NCBI GenBank assembly: GCA_030374765.1
Contig: JARGXX010000025.1
Coordinates: forward strand, 1,054,001-1,118,000
Direction of reading: 5' to 3'
Length of the DNA: 64,000 bases
Source: Agarophyton chilense
Taxonomy: Eukaryota > Rhodophyta > Florideophyceae > Gracilariales > Gracilariaceae
Below are positions 42,295-54,579 of the stretch, piece by piece. The position numbers and the translations under genes were made by a program. The first letter of the stretch is position 1. Each line of letters starts with the position of its first letter. The notes under the pieces are model-generated. The model saw only the letters and a list, made by a program, of their open reading frames with translations, was not told the DNA's origin and ran no database searches.

Positions 42295-45095
42295 TCCATC
42301 TTCTCCCCGACCGCCGGAGATGATGCGCTCAATCACCTATTCCGGTTGATGTTCATTCTCCGGAAGGACGGTGTGGTCCAGAGGGGCGAGTCCATCGGAG
42401 TAGGTTGGAAGAGATGGGTCATCGTCATTGGCATTGACCTTGGGGTAATGGGGCTAGTCTGGTCCGCGGGAACTGCCATAGGGGGTGTGGAGACTTGAGC
42501 GTCGACCTGAGGCCGTAGTGATTTCGTTCCACCAGGGGACTGGGACTTTGGTGATTCGGGGGACCTTGGCCCTCGTGTCATCCGATCAATCGATACGGTG
42601 TCCTGTAGGCCGTCAAGTACTAACGTAATGGTATGTTGACAGGCCTTCAGGACTTTGTTTGGTCCCGTAGAGCGGGGTAAGAGCTTCCGCGTAGTGTCCT
42701 CGAGTTCCTCACTGTCCTTCGGTGGCCGGACCAGGTAAACCAGTTCTCCTTTCCCAAAGATCGGGGTGTTCCGAACGGCTTTGTCGAAATTGACCTTGTA
42801 GCGCCGTTGGGCTTTGGTTAGTACAGTCCTGGCCGATTGAATAATGCGGTCGATGCGTCGGCGCAAGTAGCTCTTCGCCTGGGTAGTGTAGAGCAACGCG
42901 TGCGCGTATGACCGGTCGGGGCACCATTCATATGGTATCCGACATATCGGGGACCACGTCACGTCATTTATGAGTAATATTGGTTTTTAGTGTTTTAGAC
43001 ACCTTAGAAGGTATGTTATTTAAGTCTCTACAGTAGAGCCGTAGTGGACGAATGGACGTGCAAGGATGGGGTTACACGCATGATACGTGTATGGACCAGG
43101 GTTGGTTTCCCCTACTGTAGTCTACACGTGTAGTTCACTATCTAAAATACACTTAAGCCATGGCTTCACCGCCATCACTACCACCAAGTAAATGGTAACG
43201 GAGTGCTTGGCTTTAGATTATGTCGCGTACGCGCGTCTCGGTCTCTGAACGGGAGGAACCACGACCGGTTTGGCTAATCTATCCCCTCGGGAAGCTCAGG
43301 CGTCACTGTACCATTGTTACTGGTGTGTTTCTTTCTTTTCTTGGTTTTCCTGTGTTCAGGACAGTACACCGCTCCTGTGTAGTGTTGTTTTTATCAGTTT
43401 TTGCTTCGTTTATCCAGTGTGGATACCCCTTTCAAAGGTCTGTACGCGTGGTCGTGCGTCCTATTTCGCACTACGTTTTCGCCCTACATTTCGCTGTTGT
43501 CTACGGAATATCCTTGTCCTTCGATCCCCCTTTGATTCTTCCCCTTTTCCTGGGTTCATCACCCTCGTAGATATTGCCTGAACCACTGTGGTCTTACACC
43601 CACGCATCGGTGGCACGAAGGCTCGTTCACTGAGTTACCTTTCTTCGCAAGAGCTAAACTGGAACACCCGAGAGATTTTTCCCCATCTGGGATTGCTCTA
43701 CAGGTAGGATTCATTCCCTCGGTTATGTCCTGGGGTATGATAGACTTCTGAAGTTCAACAGCTATCGGCGGTTGCGATCTCGTTAGAGTTAAATCGAAAG
43801 GAGTTGTCCCCGTTGAAGCGTGCACTTGCCTGTTGTAGACATTCCTTTTCGGTCGTAATGTAGTTGCGCTTCGCGCTGGTGAGCGTTCTACTCCAATATC
43901 CAATAGGTCGATAGTCCTTCGGTGACTCCTGTTCCTGTAGCAGTGCACAACCCACTTGGACATCAGAGGCATCTGTGTACATGACGAAAGGCCTATTGAG
44001 CGTTGGTAAAGCCAATATGGGTGGGTTCAGCAATTTGTCCTTTAGGATCTGAAATGCCTTGTACTGGTCGTCGGTAAAGGCTTCGAACTCCGAAGGTGTT
44101 CCCTTCTTTAGCATCGTGTTGAGAGGAGACGAGATCTTGGCAAACTCTTGGACGAACCGTCGGGAAACGTTGCACAAGCCCACGAAGGATCGTGATTCAG
44201 TGTGGGTTCTAGGAGTTTTAGCCTTGGGGATTGCATCCGTGGTCCGTTTAACTACCTTTAATTTTCCTGGGTGGACGACGTGACAGAGATAGTCCACTAA
44301 GGCCTGAAAGAAGGCTCGCTTGTGGAGTTGCAGTGTTATTCCAGCGTCCTGTAGGATTGTCAGCACCTTCTTAAATTGGCGAAGGTGTTCCTTCACGGTC
44401 CGTTAGAAGATTATTACGTCATCCAAATATACCAGGGCGAATTTCCATTTGACTCTGGACAGTATGATGTCCATTACCCGTTGGAAGGTTGCTTGTGCAT
44501 TCTTTAAAACAAAGGGTATACTAGTAAATCTGAACAGACCTTCATGGGTGGTAAAGGTTGTCAGCACTCTCGCATCTTCGGCCAAAAAGATTTGCCAATA
44601 CCCGGAGTTCGTGTCCAGTGCAGTAAATACGACAGCTTCGCCTAAGGAATCCAGACAGTCATCCATGCGGGGTATTGGGTATGAGTCCCTCTTGGTTTCT
44701 GCGTTTAGCTTCCTGTAGTCGACACCGAACCTGATGGAGCCATCCTTCTTCGCCACGAGGACAAGGGAACTTGCCGATTTGGATTGGTTCGGAGGCGCCG
44801 GCTCTATGACTTGAGCTTTGCGCATTTTGTCCTTCTGGTCGCCGACAAATTTTCTATCCTTCCGGCCTGTACTATATGGGTGCTGGAACTGTGGTCCAGC
44901 ATCATCCTCGAGTTCAATGCGATGTATAGTGGCTCTGATTTTTCCCAATCTACCTGACCACATGGCCTGGTATTCCCTGAACAGATCAAGTACCTGGGGC
45001 CAATAGGATTCGAATTCTGCGCCGATAGCAACTGTCCCCTCCTAAGAGTCGACATCCTCGTCGAGAGTTGTCGTTGCAAAGTTATCAATTTGGGC
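42295..45095 (-). pseudogene. Element B pol: RT, RNase H, integrase tail, first half of chromodomain
   Basis: From high to low coordinate: RT connection and palm (FGVDYRKLNAETKRDSYPIP, DTNSGYWQIFL, LVYLDDVIIF) at about 44963-44403, an in-frame TAA at 44403-44405, then RNase H (MYTDASDVQVGCALLQEQ, ITTEKECL) to about 43845. There it joins directly to the end of the integrase core (QVHASTGTTPFDLTL), so the integrase zinc finger and most of the DDE core are deleted. After about 0.7 kb of unrelated DNA comes the integrase C-terminal region (VLTKAQRRYKVNFDKAVRN, GKGELVYLVRP) at 42962-42590 and then the chromodomain start at the element A insertion point. No active product is possible. Confidence 0.85.
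42965..43660. other. Unrelated segment within element B integrase
   Basis: Interrupts the similarity of element B to other integrases. It holds a 116-codon plus-strand ORF (43220-43570) starting MSRTRVSVSEREEPRP and becoming hydrophobic. Could be a solo LTR or a short nested insertion; I found no target duplication or second copy in the window. Confidence 0.4.
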
Positions 45096-46018
45096 CTACA
45101 TAATGGTCACAGGCACAGATAGAGTGATGCCAATCACTCCGTCTGTGTTTTAGGAAAGCTAGCATTGGGGGCTAGATTTCTAGTTTGGTTGTGCTAGAAT
45201 GTCTATGGTTAGCATTCAAAAATTCACAGATTTTTGATTCTAGAATATCTAGCGCAAAATAAGAGTTAAAGTGAATGTTGAGGTGAATGTAGAAAACTAG
45301 CAAACGTCCATAATAGCATCGGAATACTACCAATAATGGAAGGAAACTTGGGCGATATCTTTCAGAAAGCATTCATCCTAGATCACGAATTCTACCGACA
45401 AGGAAAGAAATATCGAATGTTACTTAGCGCGAGATCTTTCATATTGCACAGGTATTGTGGCTTGTATGACCCGTTCAAATGCACCGCCCATTCACTTTAA
45501 TGCCCTCTAATCACCATAATCGTCGGTGTGTAATACAGCGATAGCGCCAGCACTCCGAACGCTAGGGCGAATCGACCGGAAGAGGGTTTCCGGATGGTAA
45601 ATATGAAGACCTCACTTCATAACTGGAGACTGGTTTTTCGTCCTGTCGCCCGCCCCATGGCCGATCACTGCGCCTCTCCCGATCGCTGATCGCTTCTCCT
45701 CGCCCTATCGTCGCGCTTCACTTCGCGTCTCGCGAAGCGCGACTCAAGGTGATATGCGCCTCCATTCTCCGGGAAACTACGGTTGAGACAGGAACTCTGT
45801 TCTTAGAGAACTCCACAAGAACCTTTCAAAGCCCTTCCTCTTCGTCCATCACATTTCCCTACATAATTAGACAGACAGCACCCAAATGACACAACAAGTT
45901 AGAACCCTATTCCTCGCTTCATGTAAAATGCCTTCCATAGCATAAAACTTACTTGTTCCATACTTCTGCTCATTGTTTCGCCCCCACGCTTCCCCATTCG
46001 CATCAATGAACAAAAAAA
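45096..46018. other. Region between element B and the DNA transposon
   Basis: No gene seen. Gag and protease of element B should lie here if it were complete but are absent. A short hairpin (TCGCGCTTC at 45711 with its complement at 45734) lies in a stretch rich in TCGC. Confidence 0.5.
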
Positions 46019-47040
46019 ATCAGATCTCCGTCAAAACCCAAACCAAACTACATCAGCACCACACTCACCTCTGCAGCAACCAATTCTCCTACTTGTCGTC
46101 CAATCTTGCTTTCTTGTCTCCTAGCAGCAGCAAAGAACGGCAAATGAAATCTCCCTCCCTAGCCAATACCAAATACAACTATAAATCGCACTTACCCGTA
46201 CTTCCATCATTTACAATTCATACAACGTCGGCTGCACTGTCGTAACAATAAACAAATACAAGTAATATCTCCATCAAAAAACGAAACCAAATTGCTTCAG
46301 CGACGCACTCACCTCTTAAGCAACTCGCTTGAACCACATCTTCGAGGAGGTTCACCTGCTGATCCAATCTTTTCTTTCTGTAGCTTCTCAGCAGAAAACA
46401 AAAACATTTCAGATCTCCTTCCCAAATTAATACCGAACACCAGTTGCACTCGCACTCACCTCTACACCAACGACTCCTTCTATCCCATTCAATTTTTCTG
46501 TCGCTCCTCATCAACAACCAAAAATATGTCAGGTCTCTCCGTCCACATCCCAAAGCAGATGAAGTAGCAAACTCACATGTTTCTCATCGTGAGGGTCGCT
46601 GACATAGGTTTCCCAATGCTCGCAACCAGAAAGATATTCAAAGCCCCAGGTTAACGTAGCGCGCCACGTACCCCCAATCGCAATCCAGTCTCCCCCTCCC
46701 CCTCCATGCTACGTCTTCTATGGCTGGACTCGCGCTCTGCTCGTTCGTGCATGACCAGGAACAGAGCCAACGCACCGGATCAGCGTAGCGCATCACGTAT
46801 CTTCCAATGGCCAGCCTGTCACCTCCCTCACCCTCGACCCCACGCCACAACACATCTCCCTCCACTCTCGCTCCATCCGCTCGCGCATGACTAGAAACAG
46901 ATTCGACGCACGGGATCAACGTAGACCACGCACCCCCCAGTCGCAAGCTGTTCAAGCCCTCACCCTCAACCCCACGCCGCATCACTTAACGCCCCTGTCG
47001 TGCTCCGCCCGCTCGCGCACAAATAGAAACAGAGTCAGCA
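46019..47040. repeat. Subterminal tandem repeats of the DNA transposon
   Basis: Two families. At about 46019-46560, three to four diverged copies of a unit containing CACTCACCTCT and a following CAGATCTCC/CAGGTCTC motif. At about 46647-47040, three copies of a roughly 130-base unit starting near 46650, 46784 and 46911, each with AACGTAG/AGCGTAG, a CACGTACCCCCA-like stretch and CGC(G/A)CATGACNAGAAACAGA. Arrays of this kind flank the genes of CACTA-type transposons, where the transposase binds. Confidence 0.65.
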
Positions 47041-47609
47041 CTTGTGAAACGCACGTAAAAATGTACACAATACCGCTTCTCACGCACCGAGAAAACGTGG
47101 AAGGTCCACCAGATCCAGACGACGTCATATCACAGGATCTGAAGATCCTACTACCGCTCATCCGGCCATTACTCACAATCAAAACAAGTACACGCCTCCG
47201 CTCAAAAAATATACAACTTTGAATATTTTCATTGCAATTCTTTTTCCAAGCCACAACAGCGCCGTGTCTGTCTTGCCGCACGACTTGTGAGCGTCCCTGG
47301 CACGTCTCTGGCGCATCATGTGACCTGGGTGAGTACGCCTGATAAGTTCAAACTCTCCCCGCCGTCCTAGTCCTGCATCTTCCTCACCTCAAGCCTGTAA
47401 ATATTCTCCCCCTCTCAACTCGTCCTAGGTCTTTTTCACCTCCCCGATTTACTTTCCAAGATCGCGCATAGGCATCCTCCACACCGTGCAGCCTTGTCTC
47501 TTCCCAAGGTGTAACTTACCGACAAAAGGCCACACCTTCCTCGTCCAACAACAGCGCCGGTGTCGCTACCGCACCACCCGCAAGCGCTTCCTCGCCACCA
47601 CCCGGAAAG

Positions 47610-50600
47610 ATGGCACTCAATTCCCACCGCGCACGAAGCGCCCACACGTACAGACCGCAGACACCCACTCCGTCCGCATCTCAATCCGCCTTTCCATCCG
47701 CTGGTAGAAGAGGACGACTACCATTCGAGCCAGCTCGCTCTGGCCATACGCTCCGCAGAAGCTGCCCACATTCTCCACGCTTCTCTTCTCTCCCCTTCTC
47801 CCAGCCCTCGGCCACCCGTTAAGCTCCATCCCATCGTCTCCTACATCTCATTCATCGCCACCAGGCTCAGCAAACACAAAGCCGACGAACTCATCACCCT
47901 CCTCAAGGACCCCGACTACTCCCAAACACTCATCCAACAGGTAACATCCGTCTCCCACTGCCTTCAACTTCATTCCAAACTATTCGACGACACTGTCGGC
48001 TCCATTGGCCTCAAATCCACAACCGTTTGTCACAATCCCTCAAACATCACTGCAACTATCTACCTTAAAAACCACGTCGATGTTTTTCTTAAGCAACTCC
48101 GCTACGCCACTCGCGCTAACACCTTCTTCCACCCCGTCAGACAGTGTTCTTCAGATGATTCTCTTGCTCAAGCTCAACTCATGGCTTCAGAACTCTGCAG
48201 ATGTGTCTATCGTGTCCTCAAACACCACATCCTCCGCTCTCAAGACCCAGATGTTATTTGGCACAACGCAGACCTCACTAGCATGGAATCTTTCATCGGC
48301 TATATCCAGCTCTACTCAGACAAGTCTTCCACCTCCCTGAAAGGCTCTTCTATCACCTCCTACCCCCTGCACATCAACCTCCTTAACTTTTCAGACTGCT
48401 TCCGCGACCATTGCATCTCCCGCAACTACACCCTCCTCGGCTACTTACCCATCTCGTTCGACGTCCCTTCCTCCCCATCCGACGAGGACTCCATCGAAGG
48501 CCACCCTCGTTCTTCAGCTATCAGCCGCACCACTCGCATGGAACTCATCCAAGAAGCTCTACAAACCATCGTTTAACCCCTCGCCTCAGTCGCCTTCAAG
48601 GGTTTCCCTTTCCGTGATGAATACCAGGTCATCCGACAATACCACCCAGTCATCGCAAGCTATGCTGCAGACATCCCAGAAACAAGAGACATCCTCGCCA
48701 TCCTATACGGCACGAATCCATCCAAGCCCTGCCACAGATTCCTAACACCTCCCTCCGACCTCAAGCTCCACCTCACTTCCCTATCCCGTCGAACCGTTTC
48801 CCACACCCGTCACACCAGATCCGCACACGACGCTCTTGTCAAGGATGCCAACGACGCCGAACAACTTCGCCGACCGTGCGTAGCAAGAACTCTCAGAGAC
48901 CAAGCAGTATCTCTCCTCCGCACAAACTCCCTCTCCGCGTACCAATCCTTCTTCGAAACATACCCGCTTCTTAACATATCCCCACTCCTCACCCCTTACT
49001 CTATCTTCTCCTTCGAACCCCTTCACAAATTCCATCTGGGTATCTCCAAGCTCATCAAACTGGCAACCATCGAACGCTTGAAGTTCGACAGCCTCTCCAC
49101 CACTGTCGCGTGCTTCAACGGCTCTTGTTAATCCTTCAAATCCATCCGAAGCTCTTTTCTCACCCACACAAACAACATCCTCGCAGATATCGAAGCCAAT
49201 TTCTCCGCACCCGGACTGCACATCGACTTTTCCACACCAGAAAAGGGTACATACCTAAACGGTTTCTTCATAAAGGACGGCATCAAAGGCATGCTCGAGG
49301 CAAAAGACTACCGCGCTGTCGACATGGTCTTCCCCTTCATAGGTGCCTTCTTCGACCGTTGTTGCGGTGAAGTTGACACAGCTCCCATCACTTCCATCTT
49401 CACGCCGTACGCAGACCTCTTTACCGCCGCACTCCAACACGACACCACCTCAGAATGAAGAGACCAACGACTTTGCGCCATCCAAGAACTCATCAAGCAC
49501 TTCAAGTCTCTCTGCGTCTTCGTCCTCGCCCCTTTCCAAGCTTCTCACTTCGGAACAGTCAAGTTCCACCTTCTGGACCACATCATTGCTGACAATGATC
49601 TATGACGAGGTCTTCAATTCACTGACGCCGGCATCTACGAACACGCACACCTCCTCTTCAAAAACAACTATCAACGCACATCCCGAAGATCTTCAACCGC
49701 TCACAGAGAACCAGTCGACGCAATCCAGCTCACAGAAGGCTTCCAAAACTCATCCTCCAGTCCCCACAACATTATCTCTTCCTCAAACTGCTCCTTCCGT
49801 CGTGCTCGACGGCTTTCCATGGTCCGCGACGGTAACACCGTACTCTTCCGCGACATCACCACTGCAAAGAAGTACCTCCGTGCAAACCAAAACTTCTCCA
49901 ATGCCTCTCTCTCAATCATCTTCACCTCTTCCACCCTTTCTTTCATCACCCAAATCTCACGCAACTGCATTTCACCCTTTCACGACCTGTGCCTCGAAGC
50001 TCTCGGACTCTCTTTCTCTTCCCTGTCTCTCTCCTCTTTTACCTTCTCCCTCGTCAACTACGCCCTCATCCACAGCGGGTTCACCCCGCCTTTCGAGACG
50101 TCAACTAAACATTCGACTGTATCCGCTTCAGAGACCCACCTGCCCCCGTCAAATAGCGCATATTTTCCCCCTCCGCCTTTGGTCCTTCGAAAGTTCCAAA
50201 GTTTTCCCACATTCTCGATTCCGGTACTCCACCACCTAACTGCAATATCCCCACTGTTTGGGTCTGCAGGCTCCTCACCCTGCTTCGCTTTCCCGAAAAA
50301 GATAAAGATCCTGGCGAACGCGAATACGCTTTCGTCCGCTCCTTCGAACTCACAACTCCCCTTGATCACGTAGATGAAACCCTGAAGTGCATCACCCTCC
50401 GTTCGTTAACAGAAGATGAACAGGACCACACCATCCTCCCTGCTGGAAACAGATTTCAACGCTCTGGCTCCTATGTTGCACCCTGCTTCGGTCTCGTTCA
50501 CTTCTCCGCCATCTTCAGTTCTGTCCATCTAGTTCGCCTGAACTACCCAGCACGCCTTTTCCTCCCGCTCCTCCCCTGGCATCAACATCGCTTCTATATC

Positions 50601-50660
50601 AACAGATTCTACCGCGACCCACGAACGAGAGCTTATTTCTCTACAAACGAATCTACTTGA
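47610..50660 (+). pseudogene. CACTA/Plavaka-like transposase, decayed
   Basis: Starts near MALNSHRARSAHTY at 47610, switches frame near 47700 and then reads on for about 950 codons. Frame breaks and stops occur at about 48574, 49129, 49456 and 49603, and another frame change near 49600-50250. Recognisable pieces: YHPVIASYAADIPETRDIL, the PLHKFHLGISKLIKL segment typical of CACTA-group transposases, KFHLLDHIIADNDL, YEHAHLLFKNNYQRTSRR, and a C-terminal region with EYAFVRSFE and HQHRFYINRFYRDPRTRA. The family name rests on these motifs and order, not on an alignment. Stops are mostly TAA or TGA at CAA/CGA/TGG-like positions, again C-to-T or G-to-A. Confidence 0.65.
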
Positions 50661-50884
50661 ACCAAATGAAACCCATCTTCTGATAATAAAGTTATCACTA
50701 ATCAGCAATATGTTGTTCACCTCCGTCTTCCACCCCCCACCCCCTCCCTCTGCACTCCTTCCTCTTTCGCCTTACACATTTCTTTTTCATCCGCTAGCAA
50801 CTCCCTAAACTCGCGTTCTTCAGGCATACAACGTCCGACGTAGCAATCAAATACATACCCGAGAAAAGTGGTCATTTCCTCCTC

Positions 50885-53504
50885 TTACAGAACACCCAGA
50901 TAAACCATTTGGTTCGACGGCATCCAAAAGGCAACGCTCTCTTCACGTTCCCCACTTCCCAGCATTTCAGTTGGGTAGTCACCCTTCACACCATGGTTCA
51001 CAAGCTCCTCCCCATACGTCTCTTCCACCTTCCTTTTCGCTGTCCGTAAGATATCCTCCACAGCAACCGCCAGATGCTCCGCATACAGTTTCAAAAACAG
51101 CATCTTTCGCTTCCCTCTTCTGCCCACCTCCTCATCAAACGCCTCTACCACACATGCAATCCATGCATCTAATCGGGCCAGATGCATCACACTTCCATCC
51201 ACATACTATGTCTCCCCTTTCCTCCACGGTTGCTCCACATCGTACCCCATAAACTCTCTCAACACCTCTACACTCAACCCATTCTTGATGTACAAGTCAT
51301 CATGTTCATCTCCATACTTTTTCGAGGTCACATCGTACCGTGAACAACATATGTGTTCCAGTTTGTCCAACCTTTACGCAGATATGACGGGCTCCCCATT
51401 CGAGTACTTCGACAACGACTTCTCCCGAGCCTCCATCTTCTGCTCTCCATAAAACACATTCAGTTCTTCATCATCCTCTTTATACAGTTTCATATAAAGT
51501 ACAGTGTACCCCAGACCCAAAAATAACCTATCCCTCGCATTCCCTTTCCGCTCCCCCACAGCATCACTGAGAGCCTGTTTCATTTGCCTCCCCAAACACG
51601 TATCACTCCTCAAATGTTCTTCACGCTGCGTTTTCATCCCCATCTCCGCAAACTTTCTTCATATCGGATTCTCCAACTCCATCTGCACCACATGCAACAA
51701 CATCTCATCACTCCCCCCCTGATAAGAAGGAGTGTAGGTATTCGGTTCTCACGACTTTCTTCCTATTGCCAACTCCAAAGGATCCAAAAGCACCATCTCC
51801 TTTTCATTTATAATCAGAATAATCTGATTCTTTCACGCCCTAACTTCTTCTGCCCGATTCTCTCCTGCCGAATCACAATTCACTCTTCTTCTCCTTCGCA
51901 AAACGCAATATGTTCTCGTACACTCTCGAGGCGACTCCAATAAATCGCGCGTCCATTTCAATTCCATACGGTTTCCGACCCCCCTTCCCTTCTTCGCCAC
52001 CCACTCGTCCTGGTCGACCACGAAGACTTTCTTGCAATGAAGTCAGCAGCACCGCCTTTCTCATAACTTCGCACTCCATCCTCTTCATCTCCCTGTGTGC
52101 AAGAGTCAAGCTTCGTGGCAACATTTTTTTGTCACCCCTTGCCCTTTTCAGCTCCTCTTTCATGTCTCCAAGCATGGCCAACAGCTGATTCAGCCCCATA
52201 AACTCCGTTTCTCTATACTCCATCCCCTTGTCTTCGCCTTTCTTCCCAAGGCGAATTGCATCCTGGTCCTCTTTCTCCTCATCCCCACCACTTTCCCAGA
52301 GTCCCTCTCTCGTTTCAACCTCCCCTTCCTTCCGCCACTCCCTGATACTCTACTTTCTCGGAGTTCTCCCCGGGCCCCCTCGGTCTTTTGACCCCTCAGC
52401 GTCCTCTTGTTCGACATTCCTCACTGCATGATCCGGAGTCTTCCTATAAGAAGACCCTTGCATTGATCTGCGTGCCAGGACTCTGCAAATCTGCACTCCC
52501 TTCCTTCCAACAACGACTCCTTTTCCCTTAGGCTCCATCCCTACACGTTCCTCTCCGCTCACGCTTGGTACGGCCCTTGGAAAACGAACTTGGCCCTTAT
52601 TCCGTCCCTCACTTCCACCTGGAAGTATTTCGTCCTTTTCTTCGTCAAAGACGTGTTTCTTTGAGACAGAAGTGCCTCCGCGTATCTTATTCATTCCTGA
52701 ACCATCACCTCCTGCCTCGTTGCCGTCACCTTTTTCATGGAAGTTAGCACCTTGAGAACCACTAAACCGTCGCCTCTTCGATTCTCTGTCTGTCCCATCC
52801 TCTTCCTCACTAGCTAAGATTGAAATGCCGTGAACGGCCCGATTACGAGTCACCGGACCTCCCGGCTTTCTTTCGTTCCTGCTCACCACCTGGCACACCG
52901 TACCTTCCGTCGCAGATGACGAACCTCTTTCTTGCTCCTTTTCCTTCACCGTCTTAGCGGAGGGATTCTTGTATGGAGGTGCAAACGGAGCTGAGGACGG
53001 TTTCAGTGGAAGAGCCGCCCCTTCCACACCATAAAGTTTCATCATTTTCACGTCCCTGCAATAGAAAGAGTTGCTCTGCATATCTTCCAGAGTATTCGGT
53101 ACGGTATCTGTAGTACTGAACGGATAAGGGTAATTTATTCCTTTCTCATCCTGAATCAACACCTTCCATACCACCACGAGTTTCTTCTTCGCCTTCCCGA
53201 CCAGTTTGTGACCATGCAACTCTCTCACCACTTCTCCCGTAAGCCTCCCCGTCGCACCAACCGCACACCTCACAAATGCCTTCCCCAGGACCTTCGTTTC
53301 ACCATTCGGCGTGGTCACCAACAGAGTCACCTGCTCGTCAGGTTTCGAGTTCCATGCTGGGGTTTCTATCTTGTTTGCCTGCGTTTTACCGCTGCGCGTT
53401 GTAGGCATCGCGTCGTTCCTGCTAGAAGCCAAAACAGGCTGCTTGGGTTTTCGAGACCTACGAATGAGCCTCCTCTTCTCTGCGTTTGAGTTTTTGCGCC
53501 ACAT
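50885..53504 (-). pseudogene. Second ORF of the DNA transposon, convergent, decayed
   Basis: Starts near MWRKNSNAEKRRLIRRSRK (53504) or the later MPTTRSGKTQANKIE. A first open stretch of 384 codons ends with TAG at 52350-52352, but the same frame continues to 51873, and further fragments lie at 51643-51374 and 51202-50885. It is highly charged: basic N-terminus, NGETKVLGKAFVRCAVGATG with a beta-rich look, Ser/Glu-rich linker with ESKRRRFSG (nuclear-type signal), and a C-terminal coiled coil (NQLLAMLGDMKEELKRAR). No domain recognised. CACTA elements often carry such a DNA-binding accessory protein; assigning that role here is inference. Confidence 0.5.
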
Positions 53505-54015
53505 CGCGTGAACGTTTCGATAAGCACCACGGAACCTCTCACAAACCGTCACAAAAAGCAGGGCGGGCTTGCTTGACCTCTTGCCGACAATGAAGAACAG
53601 AAACGCGCGCAGGTAAAGGGAATGAACGCTTTTTGAAGTCCTCTTCACGTCCGCACGAATCGTTTTTTCGGGTTCGTGATATGGATTTGTTCTTGCCGGG
53701 AAGAAAGGTCTGCGATCACACTTTTCACACCTGGTACAAGCAAAGTAAGAAACGGAAAAGTCGTGTACGACTCGAGCCGTGCAAAAATAACATGTGCCTC
53801 AAGATGATCTGCTGCTGCTCTATTTGGTGAGCTGCTCGATACCCAACGCATAGACAAATCTTCAATACGGAACCCATAGTAGCTGCAACGGCGTCAAAAT
53901 CTGTTCTGAATAGCTTTGCGTCATGAAATGCCTCACAAATCACTTTATAAATGACAACAGCATGTGCATATCAACGAATGATATATTCATACTCAAATTC
54001 GGTGTTTCAATTCCG
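53505..54015. other. Right flank of the DNA transposon
   Basis: About 500 bases without a credible gene. The right terminal inverted repeat should be here or just beyond, but I could not match it to the left side by eye. Confidence 0.4.
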
Positions 54016-54579
54016 TCAGTTAGTCGAGTTGAAACGATTCGACCGCGTTCGCTTATATAACGGCGGAGTTATTCTAAACTCCAAAACGAGCTGAACAGCT
54101 GTGCGTTGCAAGTGGTCGAGCTTTGGTGGAGTGGCCTTGGGTTGCGACATGGCTGGTTCGTTTAACAAATTTGGAAGTTTGCCACTCTTGCCGTTTTCAA
54201 TCGAAGCAAGACTGATCCAAATCGATTTTTCGGTCGGACAGGACAAAGGAAGCTCGGATTGAACAAAATCTCGAACAGCGTGTCTTGAAAACTTTTCCCT
54301 GCGTAAGCGAGCAGGATCATCGGAGCACATGACGAACAGACCCGCCCGAGCTTTACAATCAGCCATGAAACGAAAAGAAGAATGATAGAGGTTTAAAGTA
54401 GTACCGCCTCCCTGAGACTCAGAAATAACAATATCCCACTTGTGGACAACTCGGTTTTCTGCTCGCAGAGAGAGAGAAAGGGCGTGCGACGCGTCATCGC
54501 CTTCTGCGGGGCAAAGGATTATGTGGCGTCGAGAAGTAGCAGCGAGGGGCGAGCTGGAAAAGCGGCTTGCTCGTGACAT
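54016..54579 (-). CDS. Hypothetical protein, 187 aa
   Basis: First ATG of an uninterrupted frame (MSRASRFSSSPLAATSRRHI). The sequence has normal complexity with a mix of charged and hydrophobic segments (HIILCPAEGDDASHALSLSL, LNLYHSSFRFMADCKARAGL, FSRHAVRDFVQSELPL) and a basic, proline-containing tail. The opening alternation of strands loosely resembles a longin-type fold, but that is weak. No promoter or neighbour supports it, and it sits between mobile elements, so it could be an unrelated remnant. Confidence 0.35.
   Translation of the reverse strand: MSRASRFSSSPLAATSRRHIILCPAEGDDASHALSLSLRAENRVVHKWDIVISESQGGGTTLNLYHSSFRFMADCKARAGLFVMCSDDPARLRREKFSRHAVRDFVQSELPLSCPTEKSIWISLASIENGKSGKLPNLLNEPAMSQPKATPPKLDHLQRTAVQLVLEFRITPPLYKRTRSNRFNSTN

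Larger units (their letters stand above)
28843..45095 (-). mobile_element. Element B: old Ty3/gypsy chromovirus, interrupted by element A
   Basis: Minus-strand element whose parts lie on both sides of element A: reverse transcriptase, RNase H and integrase remnants at 42295-45095 and the second half of its chromodomain at 31098-31359. Its additional antisense ORF follows at 28843-30924 on the plus strand. The chromodomain reads continuously when the 10.9-kb insert and one copy of ATAGT are disregarded. Gag and protease are missing beyond about 45095. Borders are approximate because no LTR was identified. Confidence 0.85.

Noticed and set aside
45711..45742. 9-bp inverted repeat in a TCGC-rich stretch
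   Set aside because: Short and in biased sequence; expected by chance.
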